64,000 bases of DNA. It comes from CAIWHR01 sp963741355. Its GTDB lineage: Bacteria > Pseudomonadota > Gammaproteobacteria > Burkholderiales > Casimicrobiaceae. This document shows positions 17,788-27,167 of this stretch, piece by piece. The translations under genes were made by a program, and so were the position numbers. Under the pieces are notes generated by a model, which had not been told where the DNA came from, ran no database searches, and worked only from the letters and a program-made list of their open reading frames with translations. Location of the stretch: NCBI GenBank assembly GCA_963741355.1, contig CAVUIG010000010.1:17876-81875 (forward strand), read 5' to 3'. Every line of letters starts with the position of its first letter. Position 1 is the stretch's first letter.

Positions 17788-19303
17788 TCAGCGCCCGAGG
17801 AACATCCGGTACGCGGGGTTTGCCGTCTCGTCGACGCAGTCGTAGCCGAGCTCGTCCAGGAACGCGCGGAAGGCGCGCCGGTCCGACGGCGGGACCTGCA
17901 TGCCGACCAGCACGCGCCCGTAATCCGCGCCATGGTTGCGGTAGTGGAACATGCTGATGTTCCAGCCGCGGCTCATGCTGTTGAGGAAGCGCATCAGCGC
18001 GCCCGGCCGCTCCGGAAACTCGAAGCGATAGATGCTCTCGTGCTCCGCCGCGGGCGCGTGGCCGCCGACGAGATGGCGCACGTGCAGCTTGGCCATTTCG
18101 TTGTCGGAGAGATCGTAGGCCTCGATCCGGTGGCGCTTCAGGTCGGAGAGCAGGCGCTCCGTTTCGCGCCGGTTGGCGACCTCGATGCCGACGAAGAGAT
18201 GGGCAACCGTGCGGATCGGCGTAGCGGTAGTTGAATTCGGTGACCGAACGCTTGCCGAGCAGCCGGCAGAATTCGCGGAAGCTCCCCGGGTGCTCTGGAA
18301 TCGTCACCGCGAGGATCGCCTCGCGCTCCTCGCCCAGCTCGGCGCGTTCGGCGACGAAGCGCAGCCGGTCGAAATTCATGTTGGCGCCGCACGCGATCGC
18401 CACGTACGTGCGGCCCCTTGTCTTGTGCCGCTCGACCCACGCCTTCATTCCCGCCACCGAGAGCGCTCCGGCGGGCTCGAGGATCGAGCGGGTGTCCTCG
18501 AAGACGTCCTTCAGCGCCGCGCAGATGGCGTCGGTGTCGACGACGACCATTTCATCGACCAGCTCACGCGCGATGCGAAACGTCTCGACGCCGACCTGCT
18601 TCACCGCGACGCCGTCGGCGAAGAGCCCCACGTGCGGCAGGACGACGCGCCGGCCCGCGGCGAGCGAGCGCGTCATCGCGTCCGAATCGACCGGCTGCAC
18701 GCCGATCACCTTGATCTCCGGGCGCACGCGCTTCACATAGGCACGCGATGCCGCCGATCAGTCCGCCGCCGCCGACGGCGACGAAGATCGCGTCGATCGG
18801 CCCCTGGCACTGGCGCAGGATCTCGACCGCGATCGTCCCCTGCCCCGCGATCACGTCGGGATCGTCGTACGGATGCACGAACGTGGCGCGGAGCTTCTTC
18901 TGCAGCGTGAGCGCGTGCGCGTAGGCATCGCTGTACGAGTCGCCGTGCAGAACGACCTTGGCGCCACGGCCTCGACCGCCGCGATCTTGATCTGCGGTGT
19001 GGTCACCGGCATCACGATCGTCGCCTTGCAGCCCAGCGTCTGCGCGGCCAGCGCGACGCCCTGCGCGTGATTGCCCGCCGACGCGGCGATGACGCCGCGC
19101 GCGCGCTCGGCGGCGCTCAGGTGCGCCATCTTGTTGTACGCGCCGCGCAGCTTGAACGAGAACACCGGCTGCTGGTCCTCGCGCTTCAGCAGGACGCGGT
19201 TGCCGAGGCGGCGCGACAGCGTGGGGGCAAAATCGAGCGCCGACTCGATCGCGACGTCGTACACCTTGGCGGTCAGGATTTTCTGCAGGTAGTCGACGGG
19301 CAC
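17788..19303 (-). pseudogene. ilvA: Threonine ammonia-lyase (biosynthetic), three frame breaks, probably sequencing errors
   Basis: Threonine deaminase, first step of isoleucine synthesis (threonine to 2-oxobutanoate, PLP-dependent). The PLP lysine motif FSFKLRGAYNKM lies near residue 55, the phosphate-binding loop VAVGGGGLIGG in the middle, and two C-terminal ACT-like regulatory domains (IPEHPGSFREFC and FPERPGALMRFL) make it the isoleucine-inhibited form. The family sequence is continuous only across three frames, with breaks near 18960, 18740 and 18215; the total length is 505 codons plus one base. No residue block appears missing, so an intact gene is likely. Confidence 0.85.
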
Positions 19304-19421
19304 GATGAAGGTGCGGCTTCGCGCGGGAGGGGACCGCTCGAGCGTAACAGGAAAGCGCGGGACGCGGAAAGCGGGGCAGTGTGCCGCAGTCCCGTGCGCC
19401 GCGCTTCATCTGGTAGGCAGG

Positions 19422-19710
19422 GAGCCTGTCGGGCGCGATTTCACGTACGCGTTGCCGGGCCAAAAAGCGATGGATGCGCGGCGCGAGGCGCAGCGAATAT
19501 CGTGAATCTTCGCAAGCCGAGCAACAAAGCAGACGCGCTTTTTGGCAGCGGCACCCAAATGAGCGAAGGGACGGGGCGCTTTGGGCGCCTCATTTTCCAA
19601 TTGCTGCGTTGCTCGCCCTCGCCATATTCCCGATATGATCTCGGGCTCGCGCCTTGAACTGCGCCCAAACCGCCTCCGTCGCGCGCGCGAAATCGCGCCC
19701 GACAGGCTCC
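19422..19710. repeat. MITE-like element with perfect 22-bp terminal inverted repeats
   Basis: The ends are exact inverted repeats of 22 bp: left arm 19422-19443 beginning GGAGCCTGTCGGGCGCG, right arm 19689-19710. The interior also pairs with itself imperfectly (GAGCAACAAAGCAG near 19519 against CTGCGTTGCTCG near 19603; CAAATGAG against CTCATTTTC), so the whole 289 bp can fold into one long hairpin. It has no coding capacity. It ends 8 bp before the ppx start codon, so it supplies part of the ppx leader or promoter. The core resembles the element at 5.54-5.70 kb. Confidence 0.75.
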
Positions 19711-19718
19711 TAGCCCCC

Positions 19719-21197
19719 ATGCCGCGCAAGCCGCCCACCGCCGCCACGCTCGCCGTCGTCGACATGGGCTCGAACAGCTTCCGCCTGGAGATCGGCCGCG
19801 TCGAAGGCGACCAGATCTACCGGCTCGATACCTGGCGCGAGACGTTGCGCGTCGGCGCGGGAATCGACGCGCGCGGGCGCCTCGTTCCCGAAGCGAGGCG
19901 CGCCGCGCTCGCCTGCCTCGCGCGCTTCGGCGAGCGCATCCGCGGCCTGCATCCGTCGGCGGTGCGCGCCGTCGCGACGAACACGTTCCGCCTCGCGACC
20001 AATGCGGCCGTCTTCCTGCCGCAGGCCGAGCGCGCGCTGGGGTTCCCGATCGACGTCATCACCGGCGCCGAGGAAGCGCGGCTCATCTACAACGGCGTCG
20101 CCCACGTGCTGCCGGCGACGAACGAGCCGCGCCTCGTCGTCGACATCGGCGGCGGCTCGACCGAATTCATCATCGGCCGCGGCCACACGCCGCAGAAGCT
20201 CGATTCGCTGAAGATCGGCTGCGTCGGGCTGACGAAGCGCTTCTTCCCGAGCGGCAAGCTGACCGCCACCGCGTTCGCCGCGGCCGACACCGCGGCGCGC
20301 GCCGAGATCGAGGTGATCGCGAAGGAGTTCGGCCGCGAGCACTGGACCGCCGCGTACGCGTCGTCGGGAACCGCGCTCGCGCTCGCCGAGATTCTCGAGC
20401 AGAACGGCCTCTCCGCCGCCGGCATCACGCCGGACGGCCTCGCCCGGCTGCGCAAGCGGATGATCGGCTGCGGACACGTCGATCGCCTGGCGCTCGCGGC
20501 ACTCAAGCCCGAGCGCGCGCCCGTGCTCGCCGCGGGACTCGCGATCATGGCGGCGGCCGTCGCCGAGCTCGGCATCGCGCGGATCAATCCCGTCGGCGGG
20601 GCGCTTCGCCTCGGCGTGCTCTACGACCTGTTCGGCCGCACGGTTCATCGCGACGAGCGCGCCGCGACCGTCCTGCATTTCCTCGCCCGCTACCGGATCG
20701 ACCGCGAGCACGCGGAGCGGGTCGCGGCGATGGCGGTGGCGCTGTATCGCAAGGCGGTCCGCGCCGTCGACGCCGCCGCCGCGCAGCGCCTCGAGTGGGC
20801 GGCGCTGCTGCACGAGACCGGGTTCTCGGTGTCGCACACGGGCTTCCACAGGCACGGCGCATATATCCTGCAGAACGCCGACATGCCCGGATTCTCGTCG
20901 CGCGAGCAGGGCGACCTGGCGCTGCTCGTGCTGGGCTGCCGCGGCGGGCTCGCGAAGGTGGCGCCCGCGCTTGCCGATCCACAGCTACGCGCGCGCCTGG
21001 TCGCGCTGCGCCTCGCGGTGCTGTTCCATCACGCGCGGCGACCGATCGATCCTCCGCGCGTCGTGCTGAGGATGAGCCCGGGAAGCGTGCTGCGCGTGCC
21101 GGCGCGATGGCTGAAAGCGCATCCGTTGACGATGCACCTGCTCGCGAAGGAACGCGCCGAGTGGGCGGCGCAGGGCCACCCGCTGCGAGCCAATTGA
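19719..21197 (+). CDS. ppx: Exopolyphosphatase / guanosine pentaphosphatase family (Ppx/GppA)
   Basis: Protein of 492 aa of the Ppx/GppA sugar-kinase/Hsp70 fold. The first phosphate loop is VVDMGSNSFRLEIGR near residue 12, the second DIGGGSTEFIIG near 145; NPVGGALRLGVLYD is the C-terminal part of the core, followed by an HD-like helical domain with LHETGFSVSHTGFHRHGAYIL. It releases phosphate from polyphosphate or converts pppGpp to ppGpp. ATG 19719 gives the conserved start; upstream codons lie in the repeat element. ppk and sixA lie within 4 kb, forming a polyphosphate cluster. Confidence 0.92.
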   Translation: MPRKPPTAATLAVVDMGSNSFRLEIGRVEGDQIYRLDTWRETLRVGAGIDARGRLVPEARRAALACLARFGERIRGLHPSAVRAVATNTFRLATNAAVFLPQAERALGFPIDVITGAEEARLIYNGVAHVLPATNEPRLVVDIGGGSTEFIIGRGHTPQKLDSLKIGCVGLTKRFFPSGKLTATAFAAADTAARAEIEVIAKEFGREHWTAAYASSGTALALAEILEQNGLSAAGITPDGLARLRKRMIGCGHVDRLALAALKPERAPVLAAGLAIMAAAVAELGIARINPVGGALRLGVLYDLFGRTVHRDERAATVLHFLARYRIDREHAERVAAMAVALYRKAVRAVDAAAAQRLEWAALLHETGFSVSHTGFHRHGAYILQNADMPGFSSREQGDLALLVLGCRGGLAKVAPALADPQLRARLVALRLAVLFHHARRPIDPPRVVLRMSPGSVLRVPARWLKAHPLTMHLLAKERAEWAAQGHPLRAN

Positions 21198-21200
21198 TCG

Positions 21201-22067
21201 TCAGGCAGTAAGTGCGCGCAACGGCTGCGTTGCGGTGCGTGACGACGGGGTCAGGACGCCCCGTTCGACGAGCGCCGCGATCACGCCGTCTGCGATCACG
21301 CGCGGCCGGTCACCGATGCCGAAGCACAACGCCGGGTCGCCGCGCGGGTCGATCTCCACCACGCGGGTTCCCGCGCTCACGCGCGCGCCGCGCGCCGTGA
21401 GTCCGCGCAGCACGCCTGCTATCGGCGCGAAGACGGGCATGTTGCCGATCGCGCCGACGGCCTCGCCCTTCGCAACGGCCATTCCGATCCGTTTCTGGGT
21501 CACGAAACGGCCGCTCGCGGGGGCATGAACGAATCGCTCGCAAGCGGACAGGGCCAGACCCGGCATGACTTCGTTGCGGGGCAATGCCGGCCCGCGACGA
21601 ATCAACTCGCCGAGCGAAGGCCCGGGCGCGGATTCGATGACCACGTCGACGTTGCCTCCCGCGACGAATCCCGGGCCGATGCCGATCGTCACGCGCCCGT
21701 TCGATTCCTCGGCGCGAAGGTCGTCGGGCGACCGGTCGCGCGAACGGGTGTGCACGACCACGGCGGGAGCGAGCGATTCAGCCACGCCGGACCAGGACCA
21801 TGTCGTGGCCGCGATCAACTCTCCGCGCGCGAGGACAGTTGGAATGCTGCGCACGCTGGAGCAGAACACCGCGGCGACGCCGTCGATCTCGGCGCTTCCA
21901 ACGTACCACGCATTGGTAAAGGCCATGCCGCGGCGAGGCCACGTCGGATCGACGTCCTCGCAGAGAACGACGCCGTGACCGGCGCGGTGCAGCGCGATCG
22001 CCGCCGCCGAGCCGACATCCGTTGCGCCGACGACGATGGCGAGCGGTCGATCCGGGAAAATTCGCAT
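21201..22067 (-). CDS. YqeB-like protein of the selenium-dependent molybdenum hydroxylase accessory family
   Basis: Protein of 288 aa. An N-terminal Rossmann-like segment reads AIVVGATDVGSAAAIALHRAG, followed by AFTNAWYVGSAEIDGVAA. The C-terminal part has a biotinyl-lipoyl-like barrel (FVHAPASGRFV, then GEAVGAIG and FAPIAGVLRGL) ending DRPRVIADGVIAAL. This arrangement matches the YqeB/EF2563 family associated with maturation of selenium-dependent molybdenum hydroxylases. ATG 22067 is supported by AAAGGGA just upstream. No molybdenum hydroxylase, selD or xdh genes are nearby, so the role here is uncertain. Confidence 0.7.
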   Translation of the reverse strand: MRIFPDRPLAIVVGATDVGSAAAIALHRAGHGVVLCEDVDPTWPRRGMAFTNAWYVGSAEIDGVAAVFCSSVRSIPTVLARGELIAATTWSWSGVAESLAPAVVVHTRSRDRSPDDLRAEESNGRVTIGIGPGFVAGGNVDVVIESAPGPSLGELIRRGPALPRNEVMPGLALSACERFVHAPASGRFVTQKRIGMAVAKGEAVGAIGNMPVFAPIAGVLRGLTARGARVSAGTRVVEIDPRGDPALCFGIGDRPRVIADGVIAALVERGVLTPSSRTATQPLRALTA

Positions 22068-22497
22068 CGGTCCCTTTGCAAAGAGGGAGCCGCCCGGGAG
22101 GAGGTCCGGGCGGCCCGAAGGTGCGACGTGCGACAGGAGGTCGATCGCACGCCTCATGGTGATCGCAATAGGTTTCCGCAAGAAGACAGCGCACCGTGAG
22201 CGGCGAATCCCGAGTTCGCGCGAGCCGCCCGTAGAGACTTTGGACTCTCGCCGTGGATTGAGCGTCGCCCGCGCGCCGCGCGCCGGAACGGACCACGGTC
22301 GCCGAACTGCCATTCAATTGCCACTCAGGGGGTTAGCCGATTTTCTCCAACCAAAGAATTCAATGTGACGGTTTCGTGACACGAATGTCCCTGAGAATTC
22401 GGCAATTTTCGTGTGTACACTTTCGTTGCTCGCGAATGACGCATGGTCTTTCCGCAGCCGCGCCGAGCCTGCAACGAACGCACCACGGAGATCGACG
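22068..22497. other. Divergent intergenic region yqeB-like / DUF3562
   Basis: 430 bp between two divergently transcribed genes. The longer open frames here lack any family resemblance. An AT-richer segment around 22320-22440 (GATTTTCTCCAACCAAAGAATTC and TCGGCAATTTTCGTGTGTACACTTTCG) is the likely promoter zone for the DUF3562 gene. Confidence 0.4.
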
Positions 22498-22710
22498 ATG
22501 CTGGAAGCTTCCCTCGACACCGACCCCAAAGCAGCGCTCGCAACGGCCGTGCAGACGCTCGCCGACGAGATCCACGAGCCGGTCGAAAAGGTGCAAGTCG
22601 TCTACGAACGCGAGTGGGTGGCGCTCCAGGCAACCGCGCGGATCAAGGATTACGTTGCGTTGTTTGCCAGCCGGCGAACGCGCGAGGTGCTGCGACGCGG
22701 CGAGCATTAG
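22498..22710 (+). CDS. DUF3562 family small protein
   Basis: Small acidic cytosolic protein of 70 aa, ATG 22498 with CACGGAG seven bases upstream. The pattern LADEIHEPVEKVQVVYEREW then ATARIKDYVALFASRRTREVLR matches the three-helix DUF3562 family common in Burkholderiales. No function is established. It stands alone between the YqeB-like gene and sixA. Confidence 0.75.
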   Translation: MLEASLDTDPKAALATAVQTLADEIHEPVEKVQVVYEREWVALQATARIKDYVALFASRRTREVLRRGEH

Positions 22711-22786
22711 CGCCGCCGCATTATGGCGGGACAGCAGATTCTCTTATTGCGTTCCGACGAATCTCAGTTTCGCCGGCAGCAGCGCG

Positions 22787-23239
22787 TCAGACGAAATCCG
22801 GGCCGATCACCACGCGCAGCACGACCGAGGACGCGCCGCTCTTGTCGCGGTTGGAGAGCCACCACACCGCGCCTTTCTTGACCGACCACCACGCCTCTTC
22901 GCCGGAAAGCAGGAACGACGCGACGGCGCCGATGGTCGGCTGGTGCCCCACGATCAGCACCGGCTCGCGCGAATCCGGCCAGCCCGCGGCAGCGAGCAGC
23001 GCCGTCGCGGACGCCCCCGGCGCGATCTCGTCGACGGTCCGGAATTTTCGTTTGAGCGCGAGCGCGGTCTGCTGTGCGCGGTCGGCGGGTGACACGAGGA
23101 TGCGCGTCGTCTCCGGCAGATGATGGTCGAGCCACTCGCCCATCCGATCGGCCTGCTTCACGCCCTTCGCCGTCAGCCGGCGGCCCATGTCGGGCTCGCC
23201 CGCTTCCGCTTCCGCGTGCCGCCACAGGATGAGGTCCAT
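22787..23239 (-). CDS. sixA: Phosphohistidine phosphatase SixA
   Basis: Histidine phosphatase superfamily protein of 150 aa. The catalytic motif is LILWRHAEAE (RHG-type Arg-His) at the N-terminus and the second His is in VLIVGHQPTIG near residue 96. SixA removes phosphate from phosphohistidine in HPt domains or the PTS component NPr. It starts 2 bp after the ppk stop, so it is co-transcribed with ppk. Confidence 0.92.
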   Translation of the reverse strand: MDLILWRHAEAEAGEPDMGRRLTAKGVKQADRMGEWLDHHLPETTRILVSPADRAQQTALALKRKFRTVDEIAPGASATALLAAAGWPDSREPVLIVGHQPTIGAVASFLLSGEEAWWSVKKGAVWWLSNRDKSGASSVVLRVVIGPDFV

Positions 23240-23241
23240 GG

Positions 23242-25407
23242 TCAGTCCTTATCGTCCGGCTCGCGCATGCGGGCGAGCAGCTCGTGCTGCGCCGAGCGCG
23301 CGGGGGCGCGGCCGCGCGGCGCGATGCGAATCCATTTCCCGTCGGAGCGAAGCGACCATGCGTCGCGCGTGTCGGCGAGATATTCACGCAGGCCTTCGTC
23401 GAGCACGCGCCGGCGCAACTCAGGGTCGCGCACCGGGAACGCCACTTCGATGCGGCGGAACATGTTGCGGCCCATCCAGTCGGCCGAGGTGAGCCACACG
23501 TCCGGCGTGCCGGCGTTCTCGAAATACCAGACCCGGTGGTGCTCGAGGAAGCGCCCCAGGATCGAGCGCACGCGGATATTTTCGGAGACGCCCTTGACGC
23601 CCGGGCGCAGCGCGCAGGCGCCGCGGACCACGAGATCGATCCTGACGCCCGCCTGCGACGCCTCGTAGAGCGCGCGGATCACGCCCTCCTCGAGGAGCGC
23701 ATTCATCTTGGCGACGATGCGCGCGGGCTTGCCCTCGCGCGCGTGCCGGGTCTCGCGACGGATGAGCTCCATGACGCGCCGGTGCATCGTGAATGGCGCC
23801 AGCAGGAGGCGGCGCATCCTGCCCGCGCGCGAAAGGCTCGTGATGTGGAGGAACACGTCGTTGACGTCGGCGCACAGCGCGGGATCGGACGTCAGCATCC
23901 CGAAATCGGTGTAGAGCCGCGTCGTGCGCGGATGGTAATTGCCGGTGCCGAGGTGCGCGTAGGGCCGCAGGCGGATGCGCCCGCGCGAATCGGGCTCGCG
24001 CCGGATCACGAGGGCGAGCTTGGCGTGCGTCTTCAGGCCGAACACGCCGTAGACGACCTGCGCGCCGGCATGCTCCAGTCGCTCCGCCCAGTTGATGTTC
24101 GTTTCCTCGTCGAAGCGCGCCATCAGCTCGATCACGACGGTCACTTCCTTGCCGCGGCGGGCGGCTTCGATCAGCGCCTCCATCAGCACCGAGTTGACGC
24201 CGGTCCGGTAGACCGTCTGCTTCACCGCGACGACGTCGGGATCCTCGGCCGCGTGGCGGATGAACTCCACGACCGGCTCGAACGACTGGTAGGGATGGTG
24301 CAGCAGGATGTCGCGCGCGCGTATCGCCGCGAGGATGTCCGGCTGCTCGCGCAGCCGGTCGGGGATCCCGGGCACGAACGGCTCGTACTTCAGCGCGTCG
24401 ATGTCGACCTGGTCCGCGAGGGAGGCGAGGCGCGCGATGTTGACCGGGCCGTCGCAGCGATACAGGTCGGCGTTGGTGAGATCGAATTGCTGCAGCAGGA
24501 ATTGCGCGAGCGGCTCCGGGCAGTTGGCGGCGATTTCGAGCCGCACTGCCGACCCGAACTGGCGCTGCGGCAGCTCGCCCTGCAGCGCCTGGCGCAGGTT
24601 CTTCACCTCTTCCTCGTCGATCCACAGGTCGGCGTCGCGCGTGACCCGGAACTGCGCGTAGTTGACGACGTCGCGTCCCGGGAAGAGCTCGTGCAGGTGC
24701 GCGTGAATCACCGACGACAGCATCACGAAGTCATTGTCGCGGCCACCGACCTCGGGCGGGATGCGGATGATCCGCGGCAGCACGCGCGGCGCCTTGACGA
24801 TCGCGATCGCCGAATCGCGCCCGAAGGCATCGCGGCCGGACAGCTCGATCACGAAGTTGAGGCTCTTGTTGACGACCTGCGGGAAAGGATGCGCCGGGTC
24901 GAGGCCGATCGGCGTCAGCAGCGGGCGCACTTCGCGCTCGTAGTACCGCGCCGCCCACGTCCGCTGCGCCTTGGTGAATTCGGTGCGCCGGACGAGGCGG
25001 ACGCCGGTCTTCTCGAGCGCCGGGAGCACCTGCCGGTTGAGGAGCGCGTACTGCTCGGCGATCAGCGCGCGGGCCTCATCGCCGACCTCGCCCAGCATGC
25101 CGCGCGCTTCCTGCAGCGTCATGCCCGTGGGGGACACCTTGGCGCGGAGCTGCTCCTTGATTCCCGCGACGCGGATCTCGAAGAACTCGTCGAGATTGCT
25201 GCCGAGGATGCAGAGGAACCGGAGACGCTCGAGCAGCGGCACCCGCGCATCCGCGGCGAGCGCCAGCACGCGGCGGTTGAACGCCAGCAGCGAAAGCTCG
25301 CGATTGAGCAGCGGCGCGGCGGCGGCGGACGTGGGCATGGGACGCTCGATTCCCGCCGCCTCGGGGGCGAGGGGTAGGTGCCGCATCGGGGCGTGCAGGG
25401 CGTCCAT
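23242..25407 (-). CDS. ppk: Polyphosphate kinase 1
   Basis: PPK1 of 721 aa, full length; makes inorganic polyphosphate from ATP. Family landmarks are LNRELSLLAFNRRVL at the N-terminus, SNLDEFFEIRVAG, and the histidine region HLGTGNYHPRTTRLYTDFG, with YFENAGTPDVWLTSADWM near the C-terminus. ATG 25407 is the longest start; ATG 25338 (MPTSAAAAPLLNREL) is closer to the conserved start. It pairs with sixA downstream and ppx 4 kb away on the other strand. Confidence 0.95.
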   Translation of the reverse strand: MDALHAPMRHLPLAPEAAGIERPMPTSAAAAPLLNRELSLLAFNRRVLALAADARVPLLERLRFLCILGSNLDEFFEIRVAGIKEQLRAKVSPTGMTLQEARGMLGEVGDEARALIAEQYALLNRQVLPALEKTGVRLVRRTEFTKAQRTWAARYYEREVRPLLTPIGLDPAHPFPQVVNKSLNFVIELSGRDAFGRDSAIAIVKAPRVLPRIIRIPPEVGGRDNDFVMLSSVIHAHLHELFPGRDVVNYAQFRVTRDADLWIDEEEVKNLRQALQGELPQRQFGSAVRLEIAANCPEPLAQFLLQQFDLTNADLYRCDGPVNIARLASLADQVDIDALKYEPFVPGIPDRLREQPDILAAIRARDILLHHPYQSFEPVVEFIRHAAEDPDVVAVKQTVYRTGVNSVLMEALIEAARRGKEVTVVIELMARFDEETNINWAERLEHAGAQVVYGVFGLKTHAKLALVIRREPDSRGRIRLRPYAHLGTGNYHPRTTRLYTDFGMLTSDPALCADVNDVFLHITSLSRAGRMRRLLLAPFTMHRRVMELIRRETRHAREGKPARIVAKMNALLEEGVIRALYEASQAGVRIDLVVRGACALRPGVKGVSENIRVRSILGRFLEHHRVWYFENAGTPDVWLTSADWMGRNMFRRIEVAFPVRDPELRRRVLDEGLREYLADTRDAWSLRSDGKWIRIAPRGRAPARSAQHELLARMREPDDKD

Positions 25408-25455
25408 CAGAATGACCGTCGCAGATTACCGCTATGTTACGGCGTCGCGCGGGAC

Positions 25456-26211
25456 TTAGGCTCCGGCGGAGGCGGGCGAAGTCCCGGCCATGGCAGCCGG
25501 CGGCGCGAGCCAGACGCAGTGGCCGCTCGATTCGCGGTCGAGCGCGGCCAGGTATTCTTCGTGGAGCGCGAACTCCTCGGCGCTCGGCGCGATCACGAGG
25601 GCGGGCCGCGGCGCGTCGGGCGACAGCGCGTCGCCGTGATGCGCGAGCGCCCCTTGCTCGCGCGCGGGCACGGCGATGTCGATGGTCAGCGACTCCTGCC
25701 CGCGGGTCATCGCCAGGTAGACCTCGGCCAGCAGTTCGGCGTCGAGCAGCGCGCCGTGAAGCGTTCGCCTCGCATGGTCGACCGCAAAGCGCTCGCACAG
25801 CGCGTCCAGGTTGTTGCGCTTGCCCGGAAACGCGTCGCGCGCCAGCGCCAGCGTGTCGACGAGCTTCACGCAGAGTCCCGCGCACGCCGGCAGGCCGGCG
25901 AGCGAGAACTCGGCCTCGAGGAACGCCATGTCGAACGGCGCGTTGTGGATGATCCATTCGGCGCCGCGCGCGAATTCGACGAACTCGTCAGCGAGTTCCC
26001 GGAATTTCGGCTTGGCCTTGAGATCGTCCCAGGTCATGCCGTGCACTTCGGTCGCCCCGACGTCGATGTCGCGCTCCGGATCGAAATAGAAATGGACCGT
26101 GCGCCCGGTCGCGCGCCGATCGACGAGCTCGATGCCCGCGAGCTCGATGATCCGGTGGCCCTGTCTCGGGTCGAGGCCGGTGGTTTCCGTGTCGAGGACG
26201 ATCTGGCGCAT
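25456..26211 (-). CDS. dnaQ: DNA polymerase III epsilon subunit (3'-5' exonuclease)
   Basis: DEDDh exonuclease of 251 aa for replication proofreading. Exo I is VLDTETTGLDP at residue 5, Exo II is HNAPFDMAFL near 89, and Exo III is HGALLDAELLAEVYL near 152 (His-Asp). The C-terminal tail with the polymerase alpha-binding region is Ala-rich and poorly conserved. The gene begins near the end of the PP2C phosphatase gene; see that entry for the overlap. Confidence 0.93.
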   Translation of the reverse strand: MRQIVLDTETTGLDPRQGHRIIELAGIELVDRRATGRTVHFYFDPERDIDVGATEVHGMTWDDLKAKPKFRELADEFVEFARGAEWIIHNAPFDMAFLEAEFSLAGLPACAGLCVKLVDTLALARDAFPGKRNNLDALCERFAVDHARRTLHGALLDAELLAEVYLAMTRGQESLTIDIAVPAREQGALAHHGDALSPDAPRPALVIAPSAEEFALHEEYLAALDRESSGHCVWLAPPAAMAGTSPASAGA

Positions 26212-27145
26212 CTATACGTCCCGTCACTTTCCTGTAACGCTGAATCGTCGCCTGGATCTCGGCGATCGCGCGCTCGATCTCGTCGTCGGAGAGGTCGCGC
26301 TGCGTGCCCTTGCGATCGGTCAGCGTCAGCGTTCGGTCGATCTGCGTCTGGAATTCGCCGAGGCCCATCGTCTCGGTGATCGTCGTCGACAGCTGGTCGG
26401 CCAGCGATTCCGGGCCCCAGCGGACGACGATCGTCGACACGTTGTCGCCCTCGTCGCCGCCGCGCGTCTCGGCCTCGCGCACCATCTGCGGCGCCGACTT
26501 GAGGATCGGCGTCGACGTGAGCCACGTCGCGATTTCCTCCTTCTTCAGCACGCTCCACAGGCCGTCCGTGCAAAGCATCAGGATGTCGCCCTCGCGCAGC
26601 GGCGTCCGCTTGCCGAGGTCGATCACCGGATCGACGAGGCCGCCGAGGCAGCTGAAGATCTTGTTGCGGTCGGGATGCAGCGCGACGTCGTCGGCGCCGA
26701 TGATGCCCTGGTCGACGAGGTATTGGACCTTCGAATGGTCCTTGGTCTGGCCGATCAGCCCGCCCTGCCGGTAGAGATAGAGCCGCGAGTCGCCGACGTG
26801 CCCCCAATAGGCATGGCTCGCCTGGACGACGCAGGCGACACAGGTCGTGCGCGGCGTCTCCAGCATCGAGAACTGGTTCGCGTACGAGCCCAGTGCCGCG
26901 TGCGCGCGCAGCATCGAGTCCTGCAGGAACTTGAGCGGGTTCTTGAGGATCGGCTTCGCTTCCTGCTGGAAGCGCTCGATGAACAGCCGCACGGTGATCT
27001 GCGCCGCGATCTCGCCGCCGGCGTGCCCGCCCATGCCGTCGCAGACCACGAGCAGCAGCGTGTCGCGGCCGAACGTGTAGGCGATCCGGTCCTGGTTGAC
27101 CTTGCGCGAGCCCTTGCGGCTTTCCTGGAAGATCGTGAAGCGCAT
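25988..27145 (-). CDS. PP2C-type serine/threonine phosphatase
   Basis: PPM/PP2C phosphatase. Metal-binding motifs are VNQDRIAY near residue 16, VVCDGMGGHAGGE near 33, LMLCTDGLWSVL near 185 and the terminal Asp in GDEGDNVSTIVVRW near 236. ATG 27145 (MRFTIFQESRKG) opens the gene, 23 bp after the kinase gene. The frame stays open to 25988, but the last 75 or so codons are dnaQ read in another frame; a one-base change near 26230 would give a TGA at about 26225. The true protein is probably about 310 aa. It likely reverses the adjacent kinase. Confidence 0.85.
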   Translation of the reverse strand: MRFTIFQESRKGSRKVNQDRIAYTFGRDTLLLVVCDGMGGHAGGEIAAQITVRLFIERFQQEAKPILKNPLKFLQDSMLRAHAALGSYANQFSMLETPRTTCVACVVQASHAYWGHVGDSRLYLYRQGGLIGQTKDHSKVQYLVDQGIIGADDVALHPDRNKIFSCLGGLVDPVIDLGKRTPLREGDILMLCTDGLWSVLKKEEIATWLTSTPILKSAPQMVREAETRGGDEGDNVSTIVVRWGPESLADQLSTTITETMGLGEFQTQIDRTLTLTDRKGTQRDLSDDEIERAIAEIQATIQRYRKVTGRIDAPDRPRHGNHRPRPETGPPDHRARGHRARRSARDRAHGPFLFRSGARHRRRGDRSARHDLGRSQGQAEIPGTR

Positions 27146-27167
27146 GGAACGCCGTCTCGCGTGCGCG

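Noticed and set aside
17788..19303. Programmed frameshifting in ilvA and other split genes
   Set aside because: No slippery heptamers or downstream structures were evident at the breaks, and ilvA is not known for recoding; the breaks are nearly always one net extra base, pointing to sequence error.
23284..25377. A 697-codon open frame opposite ppk
   Set aside because: Mirror of a conserved PPK1 gene; no domain of its own.
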